A stretch of 64,000 nt of DNA from Streptomyces tauricus (GCF_014650955.1 NZ_BMVY01000001.1:620001-684000), one strand, 5' to 3'; shown: positions 54,039 through 63,770, counted from the first letter of the stretch. Program-made: numbers and translations. The notes: generated by a model from the sequence alone, not told the origin.

Positions 54039-54212
54039 GGATTCAGTCTTTCCTGGAACGGCACGGGCTGGCAGCACGGCGATGTTGCAGCCTCATCCCG
54101 CTCGATCCGTTCGCGGCCACTCGGTTCACGACCACCGTGCGAATTCGATGTCGAGGCTCTGCTCGTTCGGGGCCCGGCCCGAGGGCAGTCCGTCAGACAC
54201 TCGCCTTATCGC

Positions 54213-55472
54213 TCACCTGGTGGGGTGCGGGTCGTTACTGCGAGAGGCACCCCCGGCAGCGGGGTCCGGGATGGTGTGTCGCGTGAAGGCCCACAGGGCG
54301 AGCCCCAGGCAGCTGAACGCGGAACCCAGTACGCATACCGCGCCCCAGCCGGCCAGCGTGTAGAGGAAGGTCGCGGCGATGGCGCCGATGGCGCTGCCGA
54401 TCGAGTAGAAGACCATGTATCCGCCGATCAGTCGGCTGCCCGCGTCCGGGTGCAGCGCGTAGATCAGGGTCTGGTTGGTGACGTGGACCGCCTGTACAGC
54501 GAGGTCGAGAAGGATCACCCCGACGATCAGGGTCCAGAGCGAGTTGCGGGTGAAGGACAAGGGGAGCCACGAGGCGGTGAGCAGTGCCAGGGCGATGCCG
54601 GTGGTTTGCCGGGAGAGTCCGCGGTCATTGAGGCGGCCGGCGGCGGTCGCGGCCAGGGCGCCGACGACACCGATCAGTCCCAGGGCCCCGATCGCGCTGT
54701 GGGACAGGAAATACGGGGCCTCGCTGAGGGGCAGCGCGATGCTGCTCCACAGCGTGCTGAAGGCGGCGAAGATCAGCAAACCGAACAAGGCTCGGAGCCG
54801 CAGCAGTCGTTCCGTTGCGAACAGGGTGATCGTGGAGCGCAGGAGTTGTCCGTAGCGCAGGATCGTCGGTGGCGCGTCACTGTGGTGTGGCAGTACGCGG
54901 TACAGGACCAGGGTGAGCAGCGCGGTGAGCGACGCTGAGACGAGGTAGACGGAGCGCCAGCCCGCGAGATCGGCCAGGAGGCCGGATACGGTGCGGGCGA
55001 GCAGGATTCCGATGACCACTCCGCTGGTGACCAGACCGACGACCCGTCCGCGTTCGGCGGGAGGGGCCAGTGATGCGGCGAAAGCCATCAGAGTTTGCGT
55101 GACGACCGCGAGAAGTCCCACCGCGGCCATGCCCGCGAGCAGGATCGCTGCCGTGTGGGCGGTGGCTACGACGGCCAGCGCCACCACGAGGAGGAGTAGT
55201 TGGGTGACGATGAGCCGTCTGCGGTCGGCCACGTCGCCCAGCGGTACGAGCAAGAAGAGTCCCAGCCCGTAGCCGACCTGCGTGAGGGTGACCACGCTGC
55301 CGACGAGCGCCGGGCTCATGGCCAGGTCGTGGCCCATGGTCACCAACAGCGGCTGGGAGAAGTAGACGTTGGCCACTGCGGCCCCGCAGGCGACGGCGAA
55401 CAGTATGACGACGCCACGGGGCAGGACGACCTCGGAGCCCTCCCTGCTGCGGTGATCGATCCGTCGAGTCAC
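54213..55472 (-). CDS. MFS transporter (AraJ/YdhP-like)
   Basis: A 419-residue protein with about 12 hydrophobic helices: PRGVVILFAVACGAAVANVY, FSQPLLVTMGHDLAMSPALV, motif A-like PLGDVADRRRLIV after TM2. The opening ANVYFSQPLL is typical of the YdhP/AraJ-type exporters that lie beside HxlR regulators. GTG 55472 has AAAGGTGAGG upstream. It is divergent from an HxlR gene, which most likely controls it. Substrate unknown. Confidence 0.9.
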   Translation of the reverse strand: MTRRIDHRSREGSEVVLPRGVVILFAVACGAAVANVYFSQPLLVTMGHDLAMSPALVGSVVTLTQVGYGLGLFLLVPLGDVADRRRLIVTQLLLLVVALAVVATAHTAAILLAGMAAVGLLAVVTQTLMAFAASLAPPAERGRVVGLVTSGVVIGILLARTVSGLLADLAGWRSVYLVSASLTALLTLVLYRVLPHHSDAPPTILRYGQLLRSTITLFATERLLRLRALFGLLIFAAFSTLWSSIALPLSEAPYFLSHSAIGALGLIGVVGALAATAAGRLNDRGLSRQTTGIALALLTASWLPLSFTRNSLWTLIVGVILLDLAVQAVHVTNQTLIYALHPDAGSRLIGGYMVFYSIGSAIGAIAATFLYTLAGWGAVCVLGSAFSCLGLALWAFTRHTIPDPAAGGASRSNDPHPTR

Positions 55473-55514
55473 AGCCTCACCTTTGCCGGGCACCAGCACT
55501 CCTCCGCGCATTTG

Positions 55515-55568
55515 GTTGCAACTTGCCACCGGCCATGACCGTAACTATTTTGGTAGCATGTTGCAACC
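55515..55568. promoter_or_regulatory. HxlR operator candidate in the MFS/HxlR divergent promoter
   Basis: GGTTGCAAC (55515-55523) and GTTGCAACC (55560-55568) are perfect inverted arms 36 bp apart, on either side of the AT-rich core TAACTATTTTGGTAGC (promoter-like). A repressor bound to both arms would silence both genes. Confidence 0.55.
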
Positions 55569-55587
55569 GTCGAGGAAGAGGGATGCC

Positions 55588-56040
55588 ATGGTGACCAGGA
55601 CGCGCTTCGACGACAGCGACTGTCCCGTTGCCCGGTCGGTGGACGCGATCGGCGACTGGTGGTCGCTGCTGATTGTGCGAGACGCCTTCGACGGAAGCCG
55701 GCGCTTCGGGGAGTTCCAGCGCAGCCTCGGCGTGGCGAAGAACATCCTCGCCACGCGACTGCGCACTCTGGTCGATGGCGGTGTTCTTGAATCCGTCCCC
55801 GCCTCGGACGGCAGCGCCTACCGCGAGTACGTACTGACTCCGAAGGGCGAGGCGCTCTTCCCCGTCATCGTGGCGCTGCGGCAGTGGGGCGAACAGAACT
55901 TCTTCGCCCCCGACGAACCCCACTCGCAGTTGGTCGACCGTCGGCAGGGACAGCCCCTCCGCCCGCTGGAAGTGCTCTCCGCGGATGGGCAACGGCTGAA
56001 CCCCGACGACACCACCGTCCACAAGGTTTCCACCCAGTGA
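55588..56040 (+). CDS. HxlR-family transcriptional regulator
   Basis: A 150-residue winged-helix protein with the HxlR opening DDSDCPVARSVDAIGDWWSL (the conserved Cys and GDWWSLLI), recognition helix LGVAKNILATRLRTLVDGGV, and wing SAYREYVLTPKGEALFPVI. The Cys may sense electrophiles or redox state, as in related YodB/QorR proteins. ATG 55588 with AGAGGG upstream is preferred to ATG 55558, which lies within the operator arm. Confidence 0.92.
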   Translation: MVTRTRFDDSDCPVARSVDAIGDWWSLLIVRDAFDGSRRFGEFQRSLGVAKNILATRLRTLVDGGVLESVPASDGSAYREYVLTPKGEALFPVIVALRQWGEQNFFAPDEPHSQLVDRRQGQPLRPLEVLSADGQRLNPDDTTVHKVSTQ

Positions 56041-56331
56041 TCTGCGCCGGAGACCCGGCGCCCACACGTCGCTGGAGTGGAATCCCCACTGCGTCACCCG
56101 CCCGCTGGTTGGCGAGGACTTACCTGGGTTTCAAACGGAGCAACTCTGAGGACAACCCGAGCACTGCGTGGGGAGATCCAGGATCCAGGGTTCTGGCCAC
56201 AGTTCCGTGAATACGTAAGTCAGGGGCGGCATGCGGTCGCGGTCGCGGTAGAGCTCGGCGGCCGTCTCCGTCAACGGCTGTGCCAGCGGGTGTGGTTGAA
56301 GGCGGCGCGGATTCCCGCAGGCCCTGGCGGA
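56041..56331. other. Short interval with no gene seen
   Basis: The 290-bp stretch between two convergent genes has no frame with good start signals. No clear hairpin terminator is visible. Confidence 0.4.
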
Positions 56332-57180
56332 TCAACGGAAGGCGTCGGCGTTCTCCGAAGCCCACTGCCGGAACGGGCGAGCCGGCGTTGCGGTGACCTG
56401 GGAAACCGTGTCGCGCACCATCAGCAGCTCGGGGTTCACGTCTCCACCAGTGACGTCCAGTACCGCGTCCGCGGCCACAACCCCGAAGACCGCGACCATC
56501 TGCGCGTGGGCCTGTCGACGGCTGATCTCGGCGAAGGGAACCTCCCGACCCAGTACCGCCGCGATGGCCTCGACCTGCTGTCGGGCGGTTATCGGCTCCG
56601 GCCCGGTCAAGGCATACGTACGTCCGTGGTGGCCGGGCTCGGTCAGTGCCACCCGTGCCACCGATGCGATGTCCGCGGGATGGATGGTCGGCAGCGCGGT
56701 CTCGGCGTACGGCGCGCGGACGGTCTCGCGGTCACGGATGGACGCAGCCCACATCATGGCGTTCGACGCGAACTGTGTCGGCCGCAGGATCGTCCAGGCC
56801 ATTCCGGTTTCCTTGAGCAGTTGCTCCACCGCCCGGTTCTCGTCGGCGGGGCCGAGGTGCGGGTGGGTCTGGACGGTGATGGACGACACCAGTACGACGT
56901 GCTCCACCCCTGCCTGCCGGGCGGCTTCGAGAATGTCGGCGTCCGAGCCCAGGCGCGACACAAGAAACAGCGAACGCACCCCCTCCAGTGCGGGCTTCAA
57001 CGACACCGGCTCTGCGAAGTCGCCCTCCACAGCCTCGACCCCCTGGGGGAAGACGGCCCGTGCGGCATCACGGGTGAGTCCTCTCAGCGGTCCGACGCCA
57101 CGTGCGTGCAGCTCCTTGAGCAGGGCACTGCCTATGTTTCCAGTGGCTCCGGTCACCAGGATCACGAGCGTGTCTCCCAT
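56332..57180 (-). CDS. NmrA-like NAD(P)H-binding protein
   Basis: A 282-residue atypical SDR: GDTLVILVTGATGNIGSALL (GxxGxxG cofactor motif), VEAVEGDFAEP, VRSLFLVSRLG, VVLVSSITVQTHPHLGPADE, MAWTILRPTQFASNAMMWA. The catalytic YxxxK is not evident, as in NmrA/QOR2-type proteins which sense or use NADPH. It is convergent with the HxlR gene and on its own. Likely a quinone reductase or redox sensor. Confidence 0.9.
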   Translation of the reverse strand: MGDTLVILVTGATGNIGSALLKELHARGVGPLRGLTRDAARAVFPQGVEAVEGDFAEPVSLKPALEGVRSLFLVSRLGSDADILEAARQAGVEHVVLVSSITVQTHPHLGPADENRAVEQLLKETGMAWTILRPTQFASNAMMWAASIRDRETVRAPYAETALPTIHPADIASVARVALTEPGHHGRTYALTGPEPITARQQVEAIAAVLGREVPFAEISRRQAHAQMVAVFGVVAADAVLDVTGGDVNPELLMVRDTVSQVTATPARPFRQWASENADAFR

Positions 57181-57728
57181 CGTCAGATGATCGAGTAGGC
57201 GACACGCTAGAACCTCAATCATGCTTCAGGTCAAGAAGACGTCTGGCTATGCCCGCGAGACGGAGCGACCCGAAGACGACGCCCTGACGCCCTGTTGACC
57301 TGTCGACCGCTGTGCCGTGCGGGAACGCGGCGAGGCTCCTGGCTGCCCGTGCGGTTCGCGCCGTCCGGTGCGGTGACCGGGGCATCAACTATCCGTCGCC
57401 GCGGTGAGTCGGCCCTGAGAAGTGCCTGGGGCCGGCGGGTCGGGGCGTGCCTCCGCGTCGTTCATCGCACGGCCGCAAACCGTCCCCCAGCCAGCGCGCT
57501 CCACGAGGTGGGCGGCCGCCTTGCAGCTTCGCGTGATCGACAAGGCTCTTGGCCGGCACGCCACGGGGGCGCCACCCACCGGGACCCTGGGCTCGCCACG
57601 CTGACACGTCAACGAGAGGCCCGTGTTGCCGCCTCTTGGGGTGGTTTACCGACCATTGCCCGATCATGCGCACGCAGGCCGCGAACACTGGTGGCAGGTG
57701 GCGCGAGGTCATCGGGCAGGGGGGCGGC
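57181..57728. other. Gene-free region upstream of the decarboxylase
   Basis: About 550 bp with no supportable gene on either strand. The promoters of the flanking divergent genes must lie here; no clear consensus stands out. A purine-rich AGGGGGGCGGC just before 57729 is the decarboxylase ribosome-binding site. Confidence 0.5.
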
Positions 57729-60113
57729 ATGGCTGAGGGCACGGTTCTGGTGGCGGTGGCGGAACATCCAAACGACAGGTGCGCCACCGCTGGGCAGTTG
57801 ACGCGTATCGCCGAGGGGATCCGGGCGAGCGGCCTTCAGGTCCGGTGGGTGGCGAGCGTCTCGGACGCCGAGGCGGTGCTCAGGACGGAGGCCGGTCTGG
57901 CCGCCGCGGTGGTGGCCTGGGATCTTCCGCCCGGGGCCGAGGAAGGGCCGGCCGGCGCGACCGTTCTGCAGAGGATCGGACGCCGGTTCCAGAATCTGCC
58001 GGTGTTCCTGGTCATGGCCGACGAAGGGCTGGGCGAACTGCCGCTGTGGGTGTCGCAGTCAGTGGTGGGTTACCTGTGGCCGCTGGAGGACACGCCGGCG
58101 TTCATCGCGGGGCGGATCACCACCGCCGCGCGTGCCTACCAGGACGCCCTGCTCCCGCCGTTCTTCAAAGCGCTGCGGCGCTTCGACGACGCGCACGAGT
58201 ACTCATGGCACACCCCGGCGCACTCCGGCGGCGTCGCCTTCCTCAAGTCGCCCGTGGGCCGGGCCTTCCACGACTACTTCGGGGAGCGGCTGCTGCGCAG
58301 CGACCTGTCGATCTCGGTGGGGGAACTCGGCTCCCTGTTCGAGCACACCGGTCCCATCGGTGAGGCGGAACGCAACGCCGCGCGGGTCTTCGGTTCCGAC
58401 CGTACGTACTTCGTCCTGCACGGCGACTCCACCTGCAACCGTCTGGTGGGGCACTTCAGTGTGACGCGTGACGAGATCGCCCTGGTGGACCGCAACTGTC
58501 ACAAGTCGGTCCTGCACGGCCTGGTCGTCTCCGGTGCCCGACCGGTGTACCTGGTCCCGACCCGCAACGGCTACGGGCTAGCCGGGCCGCTGCCGCCCGC
58601 CGAGATCGCGGCGGACTCGGTTGCGGCGAGAATCGCGAGGAACCCTCTCTCCGTGGGCGCGGTGTCGCCGCGGGCCCAGTACGCGGTATTCACCAACTCC
58701 ACGTATGACGGCCTGTGTTACGACGCGTCGGCCGCGGCCCGGGCCTTCGCGGCCAGCACTCCCCGGCTGCACTTCGACGAGGCGTGGTTCGCGTACGCCC
58801 GCTTCCATCCCCTCTACGCGGGGCGCTACGGCATGTCCGTGGACGAGGAGACGTTCCCCGGCCCCGACCGGCCGACGGTCTTCGCCACTCAGTCCACGCA
58901 CAAGCTGCTGGCGGCGCTGTCACAGTCAGCCATGGTGCACGTCCGGCCCGCCCCGCGGGCGCCGGTGGAGCACGACCGGTTCAACGAGGCCCTGATGATG
59001 CACGGCACGACATCGCCCTCGTACCCGATGATCGCCTCGCTGGACGTGGCCACGGCGATGATGGACGGTCCGCAAGGGCAGTGGCTGATCGACGAGGCGG
59101 TCACGGAGGCGGTCCGCTTCCGCCAGGAGATGGTGCGGATCGGGCGGCGGATCGAGGCCGCCGGGGACCGGCCGCCCTGGTTCTTCGGGGTGTGGCAGCC
59201 GGACGAGGTGACCGACCCCGCGAACGGGACGCGGCTTCCGTTCGACGAGGCTCCGGCCGAGTTGCTGCGGACCGAGGCGTCCTGCTGGCACCTCGCACCC
59301 GACGCGGACTGGCACGGCTTCCCCGGCTTGACCGACGGCTACTGCATGCTCGATCCGATCAAGGTCACCTTGACCTGCCCGGGAGTCGACGCGACCGGTG
59401 TGATGTCCGACTGGGGCATCCCGGCACGGATCCTCACCGCCTATCTGAGTACGCGCGGCATCGTCGTGGAGAAGACCGACAGCTACACCACGCTGGTGCT
59501 GTTCTCCATGGGCATCACCAAGGGCAAGTGGGGCACGCTGCTGGACGCCCTGATGGACTTCAAGGACCTCTACGACGGTGACACCCCGCTGGAGCGGGTG
59601 CTGCCGGCCCTGGTCGCCGAGCACCCGCGGCGCTACGCGGGGCGGAGCCTGCGCGACCTCTGCCAGGAGATGCACGCCCACCTGCGCGACGCCCGCCTGG
59701 TCGAACTGCTCGACACGGCCTTCCAACAACTCCCGGAGCCTGTCACGCCGCCCCAGCTGTGCTACGAGCGTCTGATCCGCGGCGGCACGGACCGCATCCC
59801 CCTGGCGGACGCGCCAGGCCGGGTCGCCGCGGCGATGGTCACGGTGACGCCGCCCGGTATCCCGGTCCTCATGCCGGGCGAAAGCATCGGAGCCGAAGAC
59901 GGCCCCCTGCTCCGCTACCTCGGCGCCCTGGAGTCCTTCGACCGTCACTTCCCCGGCTTCGGCAGCGAGACGCACGGGGTGACCCGTGCCCCCGACACCG
60001 GCGACTATCTGATCGAGTGCCTGCGCCCGGACGAGCAGGACGGCCCCCTCGGCGCCACGACGCCGGCGCAACGACGGGGGCAGTCACGGACGGCGGAGCC
60101 CGACCGACGCTGA
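57729..60113 (+). CDS. Orn/Lys/Arg-type amino-acid decarboxylase (fold type I PLP enzyme)
   Basis: A 794-residue PLP enzyme. The N-terminal 130 residues form a receiver-like wing domain (LVAVAEHPNDRC, AAVVAWDLPP). The PLP core has TPAHSGGVAFLKSPVGRAFH, DLSISVGELGSLFEHTGPIG, FVLHGDSTCNRLVGHFSVTR, and STHKLLAALS with Schiff-base Lys392. The C-terminal domain begins near FKDLYDGDTPLERVLPALVA. This is the large inducible lysine/arginine/ornithine decarboxylase family; which amino acid is used cannot be read. No antiporter gene is nearby. The ATG at 57729 has a strong ribosome-binding site; an ATG at 57666 is possible. Confidence 0.92.
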   Translation: MAEGTVLVAVAEHPNDRCATAGQLTRIAEGIRASGLQVRWVASVSDAEAVLRTEAGLAAAVVAWDLPPGAEEGPAGATVLQRIGRRFQNLPVFLVMADEGLGELPLWVSQSVVGYLWPLEDTPAFIAGRITTAARAYQDALLPPFFKALRRFDDAHEYSWHTPAHSGGVAFLKSPVGRAFHDYFGERLLRSDLSISVGELGSLFEHTGPIGEAERNAARVFGSDRTYFVLHGDSTCNRLVGHFSVTRDEIALVDRNCHKSVLHGLVVSGARPVYLVPTRNGYGLAGPLPPAEIAADSVAARIARNPLSVGAVSPRAQYAVFTNSTYDGLCYDASAAARAFAASTPRLHFDEAWFAYARFHPLYAGRYGMSVDEETFPGPDRPTVFATQSTHKLLAALSQSAMVHVRPAPRAPVEHDRFNEALMMHGTTSPSYPMIASLDVATAMMDGPQGQWLIDEAVTEAVRFRQEMVRIGRRIEAAGDRPPWFFGVWQPDEVTDPANGTRLPFDEAPAELLRTEASCWHLAPDADWHGFPGLTDGYCMLDPIKVTLTCPGVDATGVMSDWGIPARILTAYLSTRGIVVEKTDSYTTLVLFSMGITKGKWGTLLDALMDFKDLYDGDTPLERVLPALVAEHPRRYAGRSLRDLCQEMHAHLRDARLVELLDTAFQQLPEPVTPPQLCYERLIRGGTDRIPLADAPGRVAAAMVTVTPPGIPVLMPGESIGAEDGPLLRYLGALESFDRHFPGFGSETHGVTRAPDTGDYLIECLRPDEQDGPLGATTPAQRRGQSRTAEPDRR

Positions 60114-60450
60114 CAACCTGCTGCACGAGGGGCATGCCATAGCGACGGGCATCGGCTGTCTCGGGTGACGTGACGTCTGGTGCTCTGGACGGACTTGCCC
60201 TCAGGGGCGGGGCCGGAGCGCGGGATCGTCGAGCCGGTTTTGCATTCCTCATAGGGGATGCCGGGGGAGTGGCGTATGGAAGTTGCCTCCTGGAAGGCTG
60301 ACGAACGAGGACGGGGCGATGACCGAGGGGCGTGCACTCCGCCTGGCGGGCACCCCAGCCGACACGCTCGGCGGTCCGTCTGTGTCGCCTGGGGGTAACC
60401 CCCAGCACCGCCCCTGAGGACAGCAGGCCGCACGTCGGGGGGAGAGCCGG

Positions 60451-61086
60451 ATGGGCCGATCCCTTCATCACTGGTGGGATGGTCGTCGGCCACTCGTTCC
60501 GGGGGGTGCAAGACACCCGGGGGCCGCTGCCTGGGCGCTGAACACGCCGGCACCCGAACAGGACGGGGATCATCGTGCGTTCGGCACCGGCACCGGCACC
60601 GGCACCGGCACCGGCACCGGCACCGGCACCGGTATCGACGTCACGGTGCTCAATCCGAGTATGGCGGTCGGCTCCGGATCGGTCATCAGCACCGCGCATG
60701 ACCTGAACCGGTTCTACGCCGCGCTGCTCGGCGGCCGTCTGCTGGCTCCGGTGCAACTGGACGAGATGACGACCACCGTGAACGCGCCCGAGCTGGGCGT
60801 GCGGTACGGACTCGGTCTCGCCGAGATCCCGTTGTCCTGTGGCGGCAGCTACTTCGGCCACCGGGGCGAACTGCTCGGCTACATCACCTGGGGCGGCGCC
60901 ACTCGAGACGGTACCCGGACCGCCGTGGTGTACGTCAGCAGTGACGGCGGTCAGGACACCGAGCAGGCCATGCTCACCCTCGTGGACCAGGAACTGTGCC
61001 GGACGGGCCCGAGACCAGTACGGTCCCGGGCCCATTCAGTTGCGCGCTCGCCGAGGCTGCTTCGGCCTGCGCTCACGCTTCCTTGA
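60451..61086 (+). pseudogene. 3' part of a serine hydrolase (beta-lactamase-fold) gene
   Basis: The recognisable part runs from NPSMAVGSGSVISTAHDLNR through FYAALLGGRLLAPVQLDEMT and YFGHRGELLGYITW to LTLVDQELC, which is the second half of a D-alanyl-D-alanine carboxypeptidase-like serine hydrolase. The catalytic SxxK and YxN motifs that belong upstream are absent; instead there is a Gly-Thr repeat from a (GGCACC)8 tract and random-looking sequence. So it is a truncated gene. It is convergent with, and overlaps the end of, the lipase-like gene. Confidence 0.7.
60583..60630. repeat. (GGCACC)8 hexanucleotide microsatellite
   Basis: Eight perfect tandem copies of GGCACC. They encode alternating Gly-Thr in the serine hydrolase frame. 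They lie at the point where homology to the hydrolase family begins, so the repeat may mark the deletion junction. Confidence 0.95.
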
Positions 61087-62317
61087 GCTTGGTCACGATC
61101 CACTCGCCGAGTTCCGGGGTCATCACCGTGTGGCCTTCGTTGGCGGTGGCGCAGAGAAAGTCGTGGAGGTCGCTGGAAACGGCATCGACCTTGCTGTAGA
61201 GGGTGTCGTGGTCGTCGATGCCGCCTGTCGCGACGGCGCTGACGGTGGGGACGAAGGTGGAGGCGTTGTAAGTGGGTTGCGTCGTGCCTCCGTTGAGGAG
61301 GTTGGCCAGCATGGCGGCCACCCCGAAGTTGGAGGCGCCGCCGAGGAGCTCGGGGAAGAGGCCGCCGGGAGCGCCGTCGAGCTCAGGGAAGCCTGTGGTG
61401 TTGATCGTGATCTCGGCCTGCTCCGGTTCCCGCATCCGGGCGACAGTCCTGCTTCCCCGGCCCTGGGTGCGCAGTTGCGCGGCCACCGTCGGCCCGGAGG
61501 ATTCCAGCGCGGGTGTGTCGGCGGGGATGTTGTTTCCGGCGCCGGTTCCTGTTCCGTTGGAGACGCCGAGCAGGCGGGGGATCTGCGGCCAGTCCCCCAT
61601 CCGCTCCAGTGCGTCCAGGAAGTCGGTCCGTGCCTGGTCCTGGCCGGCGGCGACGTCGAGGGTGATGTCGGTTCCGGTCGCGAGGTGCCAGCGCAGCATC
61701 TGGCGGGCGGCGGGGCTGTTGATCAGGTCGGAGTAGAGGTTGTAGAGCGGCTTTCCTTCTCCTCCCCAGCGGTCCTTCACGTAGTGGGCGAAGGCCTGGA
61801 CCCCAAGGGGCAGCCACGCGCCGCGGTGGGGAGCGTCGTAGGAGAGGTAGGTGGAGGTCTCGTGCTGCATCCGCTGGCGCTCCAGCTTGGCCAGGGCGTA
61901 GCGGGTGACCAGCCCTCCCATGCTGAAGCCGCCCACCGTCAGCGGGGCGCTGCCGGTGCGGTCGGCGATGGTCCGCAAGATGCACTCGATCGCGACTTCG
62001 GCGTTGTCGGGGATGGCCGCACTGCGGTCGTCGAAGCCCAGCAGGATGACGTCGAAGCCGCTGTCGCGCAGTGTGGAGATGAAGGGGTAGGCGCCGTTCT
62101 CCAGACCGTCGTACAGCAGGTCGACGTTGGTCGCTCCGGGGGAGAAGCCGTCGGAGAGGATCACCGGCCGCTTGACGTGTTCCTGGTCGGACGAGCTGTG
62201 GAAGACCCAGGCGGTCCCGTTGCGCAGATCCCACGTGGCGTCCGAGGGAGCGGCTTGCGTGGCTGTGGACTCAGTCCCCGGAGGGGTACCCCAAATACTG
62301 ACGACAGGCTTGGACAT
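61073..62317 (-). CDS. Lipase-like alpha/beta hydrolase
   Basis: A 414-residue hydrolase. It has AWVFHSSSDQEHVKRPVILS, GFDVILLGFDDRSAAI, the nucleophile elbow GGFSMGGLVTRYAL with Ser132, and HRGAWLPLGVQAFAHYVKD. A late Asp/His pair is in the C-terminal third (NEGHTVMTPELGEW). No signal peptide. AAGGAGA lies 9 bases before the ATG. The length and the lid-like insertion in the middle suggest a large ester substrate. The exact family is unsettled. It is convergent with a decayed serine hydrolase. Confidence 0.8.
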   Translation of the reverse strand: MSKPVVSIWGTPPGTESTATQAAPSDATWDLRNGTAWVFHSSSDQEHVKRPVILSDGFSPGATNVDLLYDGLENGAYPFISTLRDSGFDVILLGFDDRSAAIPDNAEVAIECILRTIADRTGSAPLTVGGFSMGGLVTRYALAKLERQRMQHETSTYLSYDAPHRGAWLPLGVQAFAHYVKDRWGGEGKPLYNLYSDLINSPAARQMLRWHLATGTDITLDVAAGQDQARTDFLDALERMGDWPQIPRLLGVSNGTGTGAGNNIPADTPALESSGPTVAAQLRTQGRGSRTVARMREPEQAEITINTTGFPELDGAPGGLFPELLGGASNFGVAAMLANLLNGGTTQPTYNASTFVPTVSAVATGGIDDHDTLYSKVDAVSSDLHDFLCATANEGHTVMTPELGEWIVTKLKEA

Positions 62318-62980
62318 ACTTCGACGTCTCCTTTGTGCCGCGGCGAACATGCCGAACACAGCCATCGTCCCGACGCGAGCACCCATGCTCCGCCGAACCG
62401 CATGAGATCACCCTTCCGGGGATGTAACGGTCCTTTTCACTCCCTGATGCGCGCCTCTCGTACACGGACACGCCCCCCGATCCAATGGGATGACCACTCG
62501 ATAGGCCTTTGCGAACTGGTACTTACCTTGCCATTTGGTCGATCCGCGGCTGCGCGTCCGTTTCGAGGCGGCGTGGCGCTGATCGAGGGAATTACGCAGG
62601 ACCTGGCCCGAGGTGGCCAGGGCGACGCAAGCCGGGCACGAGGGGGGCGGCGCTGACCGACAGCAATCGAGCCAACCGCGCATCGGGACAGCCGCTGCAC
62701 CCTCGGTGCATTGGCCGACTCTTGTCGCGGCTCGATTCGTGCTGCGTCTCGAATGTCCTGCGGTCGAGGTGTGAGGCCCGGGTTACGGCGCCGCAGACCG
62801 CACGAGTCCACGGTGCGTGCGACGGCGGCAGGCTCGGGTGCCACCGCCTCGCGGGGTTCAGCGACGCGAGCGGTGCGGGTCGGAGGAGGGCCTGGAGGCC
62901 GTCGGCGGGGGTGAGGCCGGCGCCAGCTCGCCTCCCCTATCGGCGGCCCCGGCCCCGGCCCCGTCGGCCCGGCGGCCGAA
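62318..62980. other. Gene-free region
   Basis: About 660 bp without a supportable gene. The first 90 bp hold the promoter of the lipase-like gene. The rest has no frame with protein-like composition. Confidence 0.45.
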
Positions 62981-63139
62981 ATGACCGCCGGTGTCTACAC
63001 GAGGTTCGTTCGTGACGCCGAGGGCACGCGCAATCCATGACCCGTGACAGCAGGGCGTACTGCTACCTCACCGACCCCCTCGGCTCCGTCGTCGGCATGC
63101 GAGGCCGCAATTCAAGGGTGAAGGCCGACTATGGATCTC
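62981..63139 (+). pseudogene. Remnant of an Rhs-repeat polymorphic toxin gene
   Basis: The frame from 62981 gives TAGVYTRFVRDAEGTRNP then stops; one base shifted, the next frame gives TRDSRAYCYLTDPLGSVVGM. Joined with one extra base near 63035, this reads RDAEGTRNSMT...YCYLTDPLGSVVG, a near-perfect match to the RHS core closing motif (RDxEGT...YYLTDxLGSVVGL). It ends soon after. Only a small central fragment of a toxin gene of several kilobases remains, with no N- or C-terminal domain. Confidence 0.7.
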
Positions 63140-63226
63140 ACACTGATGCTCGTCGCCGGGATCGTCGGAGCCGTTTGCGGAGGCATTTCCGTGGTCGTCG
63201 CCGGCAGAAGGAGACGCCGACCGTAG
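63131..63226 (+). CDS. Predicted 31-residue single-helix membrane peptide
   Basis: ATG 63131 is preceded by AAGG at 7 bases. The peptide MDLTLMLVAGIVGAVCGGIS ends in VVVAGRRRRRP, that is one transmembrane helix and a basic tail on the cytoplasmic side. It lies right after the Rhs remnant. Such peptides are sometimes immunity or toxin factors, but nothing ties this one to a family. It is shorter than most gene finders accept. Confidence 0.45.
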   Translation: MDLTLMLVAGIVGAVCGGISVVVAGRRRRRP

Positions 63227-63579
63227 TCCTCGGTCGCCTGCTGACGCGCTGCTTCAGATAGCACTACTGGGCAGCCCGACCTGCGGATGGAGCCGAAAAA
63301 CCACGCATTCGACCCTGGCGGAGCTGCCCCTGCCTGCCCCGCACCATGGAAAGCGGGACAGCGTCCGTGGATGGCCGGCGTTGAGTAACTGGATGACGAC
63401 TGGTTCAGATCTGATTGCTCTTGTTCCGTGCGTTTCAGAAAGCCAGGAATGCTGCTCGCTGGTCGGCTAGCTTCACGACGTCTTCGGGAAGTGCGGGGGC
63501 GAATATGTCGACTGTCTCAGAGATGCTGCTCGTGCCTCTGACGGGCGGACGTATGCCTCCCGTCCGTTGGTGAACTGCT

Positions 63580-63705
63580 TTAGCTGCCAAGAAGGGTGCA
63601 CGTTGGGCGGGCCTCTTGGCAGCACGGCAGGCGGCCCTCGCGGTCCAGTTGCTGTCGGGCCGGTGTGAGGTAGTCCGGGTAGTCGGCTCCGGAGCGGTCG
63701 AACAT
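63580..63705 (-). CDS. Small hypothetical protein (41 residues)
   Basis: ATG 63705 has a strong AGGAGGAG ribosome-binding site. The peptide MFDRSGADYPDYLTPARQQL continues to CCQEARPTCTLLGS. It is polar with a C-terminal Cys-Cys pair and third Cys. It is divergent from the gene at 63799, and both starts flank the SOS-type box. Unknown function. I believe such short proteins occur in many Streptomyces beside the same neighbour, but I cannot verify it here. Confidence 0.55.
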   Translation of the reverse strand: MFDRSGADYPDYLTPARQQLDREGRLPCCQEARPTCTLLGS

Positions 63706-63770
63706 GCTCTCCTCCTGCTCTGCGGGACCAGCCGGCTCTGCGGGACCAGCCGGGACCGCCACTCGCGTGT

